From Mesostigma viride (lineage: Eukaryota > Streptophyta > Mesostigmatophyceae > Mesostigmatales > Mesostigmataceae), in the NCBI GenBank assembly GCA_009746045.1, contig RPFO01001691.1, positions 1-42,167 of the forward strand: DNA of 42,167 nucleotides. The letters are read 5' to 3'. Shown piece after piece: positions 38,001 to 42,167 of the stretch. The stretch's first letter is position 1; the number at the start of each line of letters is the position of its first letter. Below the pieces are notes generated by a model. The model was not told the origin of the DNA and made no database searches. It saw only the letters and a list, made by a program, of their open reading frames with translations. A program made the translations under genes and the position numbers.

Positions 38001-40023
38001 ACGCCACGCCACGCCACGCCACGCCACGCCACGCCACGCCACGCCACGCCACGCCACGCCACGCCACGCCACGCCACGCCACGCCACGCCACGCCACGCC
38101 ACGCCACGCCACGCCACGCCACGCCACGCCACGCCACGCCACGCCACGCCACGCCACGCCACGCCACGCCACGCCACGCCACGCCACGCCACGCCACGCC
38201 ACGCCACGCCACGCCACGCCACGCCACGCCACGCCACGCCACGCCACGCCACGCCACGCCACGCCACGCCACGCCACGCCACGCCACGCCACGCCACGCC
38301 ACGCCACGCCACGCCACGCCACGCCACGCCACGCCACGCCACGCCACGCCACGCCACGCCACGCCACGCCACGCCACGCCACGCCACGCCACGCCACGCC
38401 ACGCCCCGCCCCGCCCGCCCGCCACGCCACGCCACGCCACGCCACGCCACGCCACGCCACGCCACGCCACGCCACGCCACGCCCGCCCCGCCCCGCCCCG
38501 CCCCGCCCCGCCCCGCCCCGCCCCGCCCCGCCCCGCCCCGCCCCGCCCCGCCCCGCCCCCCCCGCCCGCCCCGCCCCGCCCCGCCCGCCCCGCCCCGCGC
38601 CCGCCCCGCCCCGCCCCGCCCCGCCCCGCCCCGCCCCGCCCCGCCCCGCCCGCCCCGCCCCGCCCCGCCGCCCGCCCCGCCCCGCCCCGCCCCGCCCCGC
38701 CCGCCCCGCCCCGCCCCGCCCCGCCCGCCCCGCCCGCCCCGCCCCGCCCCGCCCCGCCCCGCCCCGCCCGGCCCTGCCCTGCCCTGCCCTGCCCTGCCCT
38801 GCCCTACCCTACCCTACCCTACCCTGCCCTGCCCTACCCTACCCTACCCTACCCTGCCCTACCCTACCCTACCCTACCCTACCCTACCCTACCCTACCCT
38901 ACCCTACCCTACCATACCTCTATACCATATGGTGGGCCCGCCATCCTGCTGATTGGTTCATTCAACGAATTGTTTCCCATTCTTTCACTGGCCATTCCTT
39001 CCTTTTTTTCACTGGATCACTCCCTTAAATGGCGTACAAGTAGCGTACATGCATACCACCATGTTAAGGCGAGCATATGAATCGCTAGCATACGTGCAAA
39101 TGCCCACCTGTGAGACGCATGCAGGGTTCAGAGGGGCATGCCTCATTGTGGAGGGGTGCACAGGCGGCACTGCCCAAATCCTGCTGATGTCACGGGGGCT
39201 CACTGGGCACAGCACTATCACCGGGGCTTAGGGGGCACAGTATCATCACTGGGGCTTGCTGGGCCGTCCTGCTGAGTCCTGCAGCGTCAGGTTTGCAGAG
39301 GCAGTGGGCCCCTGGGGAAACCGTGCGCGCAGGCTTGCGGGCCTGTCCCTGCGTACGCGTTCCACGGGGTGTCCCAACCTCGGCTTTCCTTCACCCAACC
39401 CAGCGCCGCGTGGGCTGGGTCTGGCAGGGGACGTGGCTTGCTGGCCTGAGCCCGACCCAGTGTATGAATTGCACACGTCTGTCGTGCACCTCTAGAAAAT
39501 AATCTGACGGATACACGACTGTCATGCACTGCGTTCGTGACCCTACCACTGGGCACCCTGTAGGTGGCCAGCGCGGTCCACCTGCTGCACGCCACCGGCC
39601 CCGCAGGGAAGCCTTTCCTCCACGGCGCGCTCACGTCGAGTGTCGTCATGCTCTCCGAGGACGACAGCGCGCGCCTGGGGGGCAGCATCGGCGTCTTCCC
39701 CCTTAACACGCCACCCGCCACCGGGCCCGCTCCTGCAGCCACAGGTGCAGGTGCAGCCCGGGCCGCCCCAAAGCCAGTCGCTGGGGCAGGTGGCAGCACA
39801 GTCACACGGTCGCAGTCGGTGGGAGCGGGAGGCGGCGCTAGCGCAGTGACTTCAGCCGCTGCCACCATGACAGCTGCCCCCCCCACCTGTATCACCTGCG
39901 GCAGCAAGCTCGCCTACCTGGACCCCGTGTACGGCATCACGGGAAAGCTGGCGCCGGCGTCGGATGTGTACGCACTCGGCGTGCTGCTGATGGAGCTGCT
40001 CACAGGGTGCGCGCCGCTGCTGG
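25901..40023 (+). CDS. Ankyrin-repeat pseudokinase gene, 3' end outside window
   Basis: Ten exons join in consistent phase to encode about eight ankyrin repeats followed by a plant-type receptor-like/U-box-like kinase domain. Ankyrin repeats mediate protein binding. The kinase part has [12 protein letters not shown] in place of a glycine loop, keeps the VLVKRL lysine, and has [13 protein letters not shown] and YLDPVY...[16 protein letters not shown] signatures. The HRD catalytic loop is [13 protein letters not shown] and the DFG position reads RLGG, so phosphotransfer is very unlikely. A scaffold or decoy role is inferred. No signal peptide or membrane segment is seen, so it is probably cytoplasmic. 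Exon 10 ends in phase 1 inside kinase subdomain IX, so at least one exon remains beyond the window. Introns total over 12 kb, mostly tandem repeats. Confidence 0.8.
26221..26322 (+). CDS. Ankyrin gene exon 2
   Basis: 34 codons encoding one ankyrin repeat ([20 protein letters not shown]). The acceptor is TTTTCCAG and the donor CTG|GTGCGT; phase 0 both sides. Confidence 0.85.
26323..27663 (+). other. Ankyrin gene intron 2
   Basis: This 1341 bp intron holds a diverged tandem repeat around GTTATAAGTGGCTTACTGTG (26610-26765), a (CCCA)n tract (27281-27431) and repeats of CCGCCACATGCCGCATCA (27508-27640) just before the acceptor. No exon was recognised in it, and the flanking ankyrin repeats are already contiguous. 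Confidence 0.75.
27281..27431. repeat. (CCCA)n microsatellite
   Basis: Nearly pure ACCC tetranucleotide with a few 3-bp units (CCA) interspersed. Confidence 0.95.
27664..27762 (+). CDS. Ankyrin gene exon 3
   Basis: 33 codons forming one repeat ([20 protein letters not shown]). The acceptor is CGCCAG and the donor AACAAG|GTGGGC; phase 0. Confidence 0.85.
27763..28776 (+). other. Ankyrin gene intron 3 with exon-end-like repeats
   Basis: Decayed copies of the exon 3 end plus donor (GATGCGGAGAAYAAGGTGGGCAGG) recur near 27832, 27972, 28060 and 28158, with a shared ACAGGTGGAAWGGATGC segment. The copies between 27830 and 28190 form an irregular tandem array. The rest (28200-28776) is unremarkable. 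Confidence 0.65.
28777..28875 (+). CDS. Ankyrin gene exon 4
   Basis: 33 codons, one repeat ([20 protein letters not shown]), ending AACAAG|GTGGGG like exon 3. The acceptor is GACCTCAG. Phase 0. Confidence 0.85.
28876..30550 (+). other. Ankyrin gene intron 4
   Basis: This 1675 bp intron is dominated by a CCCT/CCTT array. The flanking 28876-29270 and 30135-30550 stretches show no coding. The acceptor is CCTCCCCCAG. Confidence 0.75.
29274..30134. repeat. (CCCT)n array passing into (CCTT)n
   Basis: About 770 bp of CCCT units with scattered CCT triplets that shift the register, followed from 30041 by CCTT units. The strand is fully polypyrimidine, so triplex DNA is possible. The three very long Pro/Ser/Leu reading frames across it are artefacts. 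Confidence 0.97.
30551..30747 (+). CDS. Ankyrin gene exon 5
   Basis: Two repeats in one exon ([20 protein letters not shown] and [20 protein letters not shown]), 197 bp. The donor GAGAG|GTGGGT gives phase 2, completed by the first base of exon 6. Confidence 0.85.
30748..31893 (+). other. Ankyrin gene intron 5
   Basis: It contains a short tandem repeat of GAAGGACCAACATAGGGAGTAT-like units (30925-31080) and the TTGCCCC array. The acceptor CTGTGACAG follows directly after the C-rich end of the array. Confidence 0.75.
31258..31873. repeat. (TTGCCCC)n heptanucleotide array with (TGGCCCC)n core block
   Basis: About 85 heptamers. A uniform block of TGGCCCC (31716-31848) is enclosed by TTGCCCC on both sides, with rare TTGCACC units near 31536. 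Long Pro/Leu/Ala frames here are artefacts. Confidence 0.97.
31894..32071 (+). CDS. Ankyrin gene exon 6
   Basis: Its first base completes the split Arg codon. Two repeats follow ([20 protein letters not shown] and [20 protein letters not shown]). The donor is TCGCAG|GTGGGT, phase 0. Confidence 0.85.
32218..32703. mobile_element. Foldback/MITE-like element with ~120 bp inverted arms
   Basis: The left arm 32218-32338 (GAGACAACCAGCGCAGGCCA...) and right arm 32583-32703 are inverted copies with only scattered mismatches. They enclose a 244 bp AT-rich loop. Weak arm similarity extends about 12 bp further out on both sides. No coding capacity. Confidence 0.8.
33470..33675. repeat. 16-17 bp tandem repeat in intron 6
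   Basis: Units of GTGTGTGATAATACAT alternate with GTGTGTGGTAATACAT, becoming irregular on the left side. Confidence 0.9.
33949..34089 (+). CDS. Ankyrin gene exon 7: last ankyrin and linker
   Basis: 47 codons completing the final repeat ([20 protein letters not shown]), followed by a linker with [14 protein letters not shown] that resembles the segment preceding plant receptor-like kinase domains. Phase 0; donor CAG|GTATGG. Confidence 0.8.
34395..34544 (+). CDS. Kinase exon 8: N-lobe
   Basis: 50 codons. [12 protein letters not shown] occupies the glycine-loop position but lacks the GxGxxG glycines. The VLVKRL lysine (34485-34487) is kept. Acceptor AACCAG, donor GAG|GTAAGG, phase 0. Confidence 0.8.
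34750..34989 (+). CDS. Kinase exon 9: hinge and helix D/E
   Basis: 80 codons: [12 protein letters not shown] (strand 4), an Asn/Gly-rich loop insertion, [16 protein letters not shown] (hinge) and [12 protein letters not shown], the pattern of plant RLK/U-box kinases. Donor CAG|GTGGGT, phase 0. Confidence 0.85.
35147..35320. repeat. ~20 bp tandem repeat with GTGCAC core
   Basis: Roughly eight diverged units of GGGACATGTGCACTRTCCAG, each with the self-complementary GTGCAC. Confidence 0.8.
35418..37281. repeat. 51 bp minisatellite, about 36 copies
   Basis: Each unit contains CCTAGCCGGTGAGC, CTCCCCGCTAG and TACTCTAGTGGGGTC. CCCCGCTAG and CTAGTGGGG are near-complementary arms, so each unit can fold. 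Variants are C/T differences at a few sites. Because 51 is a multiple of three, one frame stays open for 494 codons (a 17-residue repeat), although it lies within an intron. Confidence 0.95.
37493..38925. repeat. Layered pentanucleotide satellite complex
   Basis: Blocks in order: (CCATA)n to about 37669, (CCCTA)n to 37770, (CCACG)n to about 38403, a mixed zone and more CCACG to 38482, (CCCCG)n to about 38770, (CCCTG)n to 38806, mixed CCCTA/CCCTG to 38910, and finally a single CCATA unit. All units are 5 bp. Very long frames on both strands are artefacts. Confidence 0.97.
39564..40023 (+). CDS. Kinase exon 10: degenerate catalytic region
   Basis: The exon begins [20 protein letters not shown]. 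The catalytic-loop HRD is HGA (39621-39629), the loop Asn is Val, and the DFG site reads LGG near 39675-39683. An Ala/Gly/Pro-rich insertion of about 70 codons replaces the activation segment. Then YLDPVY (39914-39931) and [16 protein letters not shown] (from 39960) resume the RLK pattern. The donor CTGG|GTACGT at 40024 leaves phase 1. Confidence 0.85.
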
Positions 40024-40138
40024 GTACGTCACCATCTCGTGCCAACACGTCCCTCACTTCCCTTCATGTGGCTCATGTGTGGCTCACTTGGCTGCGACCT
40101 GGGTTTGCTGCTGCAACTGCTGGGTTTGCTGCTGGGCT

Positions 40139-40211
<73 letters not shown>

Positions 40212-40933
40212 CGCTGTTGCTGCACTGGGTATGTGCACTATCTCATTCTGACTGCGCCGCTGCTGGGTTCATGGGCTATGCCTCACTTAGCTTGCCTCAC
40301 TTGGTCTGCCCCCTTCGGCTTGCCTCAGTTGGCCTGCCCCACTTGGCTTGCCCCACTTGGCTTGCCTCACTGGGCCAACATTTTCTTAAGCCGGCCCCTT
40401 TTTGGATTGCCCCACTTGGCTTTGTGTGGCTCACTTGGCATTGCCATGATGTGTGCGTGCGTGGGGTTCCTGTTGCCGTGCTGGCGATTGACCACTCGGT
40501 AGTATTTGCCACGCTCGGTTTCGCCTGGCAGAGCCATGGCATGTCCTAGTATGTGCGTGTGAGACACTTGCTAGGATTCTGGATATCTCATGTATGGCTG
40601 TCTCGTTGATAAAGGAACCTCGTATCTCTAGGAGAGGGCAGCTATGTGAGGGCAGCTGGCACGTTAGCATTTCGTATTTTGATCGCACTGGGTAGCATTC
40701 TCTAACCTCCTGGACAGCCATGCATTTGACATTCGCAGATGCATGGGTGAGGCGGCTCATCTCTAGCTTGAGCAGCCCAACTTGGCTGCGTGTCAGGGTA
40801 GCCCTTGCGCTGCATTTCAGGGACGGTTCTGGGGAACTGCCGTATTTCCGACCTCATCATGGCTTGGGGTCTGGGGAAGGGGGGAAACAGAGGCAGAGCG
40901 AACACAATGGCACCTTGATACCTGTGCCCTATT
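40024..40933. other. Intron 10 start, non-coding
   Basis: It holds a pure (CT)n tract at 40139-40209, then about 18 bp repeats built on CACTTGGCTTGCC (40274-40440), then unremarkable sequence. No further kinase exon is recognisable. Confidence 0.6.
40139..40209. repeat. (CT)n microsatellite
   Basis: An uninterrupted CT dinucleotide run of about 70 bp. Confidence 0.97.

Positions 40934-42167
<1,234 letters not shown>

Larger units (their letters stand above)
34990..39563 (+). other. Ankyrin gene intron 9, 4.6 kb, mostly tandem repeats
   Basis: In order: non-repetitive start, GGGACATGTGCACT repeats (35147-35320), the 51 bp minisatellite (35418-37281), a spacer, the pentanucleotide complex (37493-38925), and about 630 bp of non-repetitive sequence before the acceptor CACCCTGTAG. 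About three quarters of the intron is tandem repeat. Confidence 0.75.

Noticed and set aside
37671-38910. (CCCTA)n as an interstitial telomere
   Set aside because: The unit is five bases (TAGGG), not the TTAGGG or TTTAGGG repeats used in plants and algae, and it grades into CCCTG and CCATA inside an intron.
37376-39080. Frames of ~500-550 codons (PYHTI, RHATP) and antisense GVAWR frames
   Set aside because: The pentanucleotide arrays contain no stop in several frames, and all have equal repeat content.

Overview
The window is eukaryotic nuclear DNA. GT-AG introns, LTR retrotransposons, a LINE remnant and very long microsatellite and minisatellite arrays are all visible. A gene with plant-type receptor-like or U-box-kinase signatures ([35 protein letters not shown]) joined to ankyrin repeats points to the green lineage, probably a repeat-rich green or streptophyte alga. 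No diagnostic marker fixes the species, so this is an inference.

Layout. 1-960: a tandem minisatellite whose units change orientation near base 90. 976-1437: a tandem array of about 107 bp units, each carrying a 22 bp palindrome (GGGTCTCGCTG plus its reverse complement). About 1515-10002: a large multi-exon gene of unknown function on the + strand. It has an SR/PKS-like N-terminus, charged coiled-coil segments, unknown globular parts and an acidic/basic nuclear-type tail. Most exon junctions keep phase 0, but the frame is broken by several 1-nt shifts and an in-frame TGA, so as sequenced it is a pseudogene or contains errors. Degenerate copies of the palindrome lie in several of its introns and in one exon.

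10340-23138: nested retroelements. A + strand Ty3/gypsy-like element (gag, broken protease, polypurine tract, 3' LTR ending at 16513) abuts the reverse transcriptase of a related - strand element, which carries pol, gag and an extra upstream ORF resembling an RNase H1 N-terminal hybrid-binding domain. Next come the leader/LTR of the - strand element, a Ty1/copia RNase H C-terminus with a 3' LTR, a LINE scrap, and a second copy of the - strand leader/LTR. Both leader copies keep a ~100-codon Arg/Gly-rich ORF. About 3.5 kb (12323-15845) between protease and LTR shows no recognisable coding.

23139-25900: non-coding DNA with a 925 bp element bounded by perfect 36 bp terminal inverted repeats and filled with long G and C runs. 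25901 to beyond 40023: a + strand ankyrin-repeat/pseudokinase gene with ten exons that join in phase. Introns contain (CCCA)n, (CCCT)n, (TTGCCCC)n, a 51 bp minisatellite, a layered pentanucleotide array and a foldback element. The kinase C-terminus is missing and should lie beyond a (TGCC)n array that runs off the window end.

The ankyrin-pseudokinase is the only gene here that reads cleanly through every visible junction. The retroelements are all incomplete copies.
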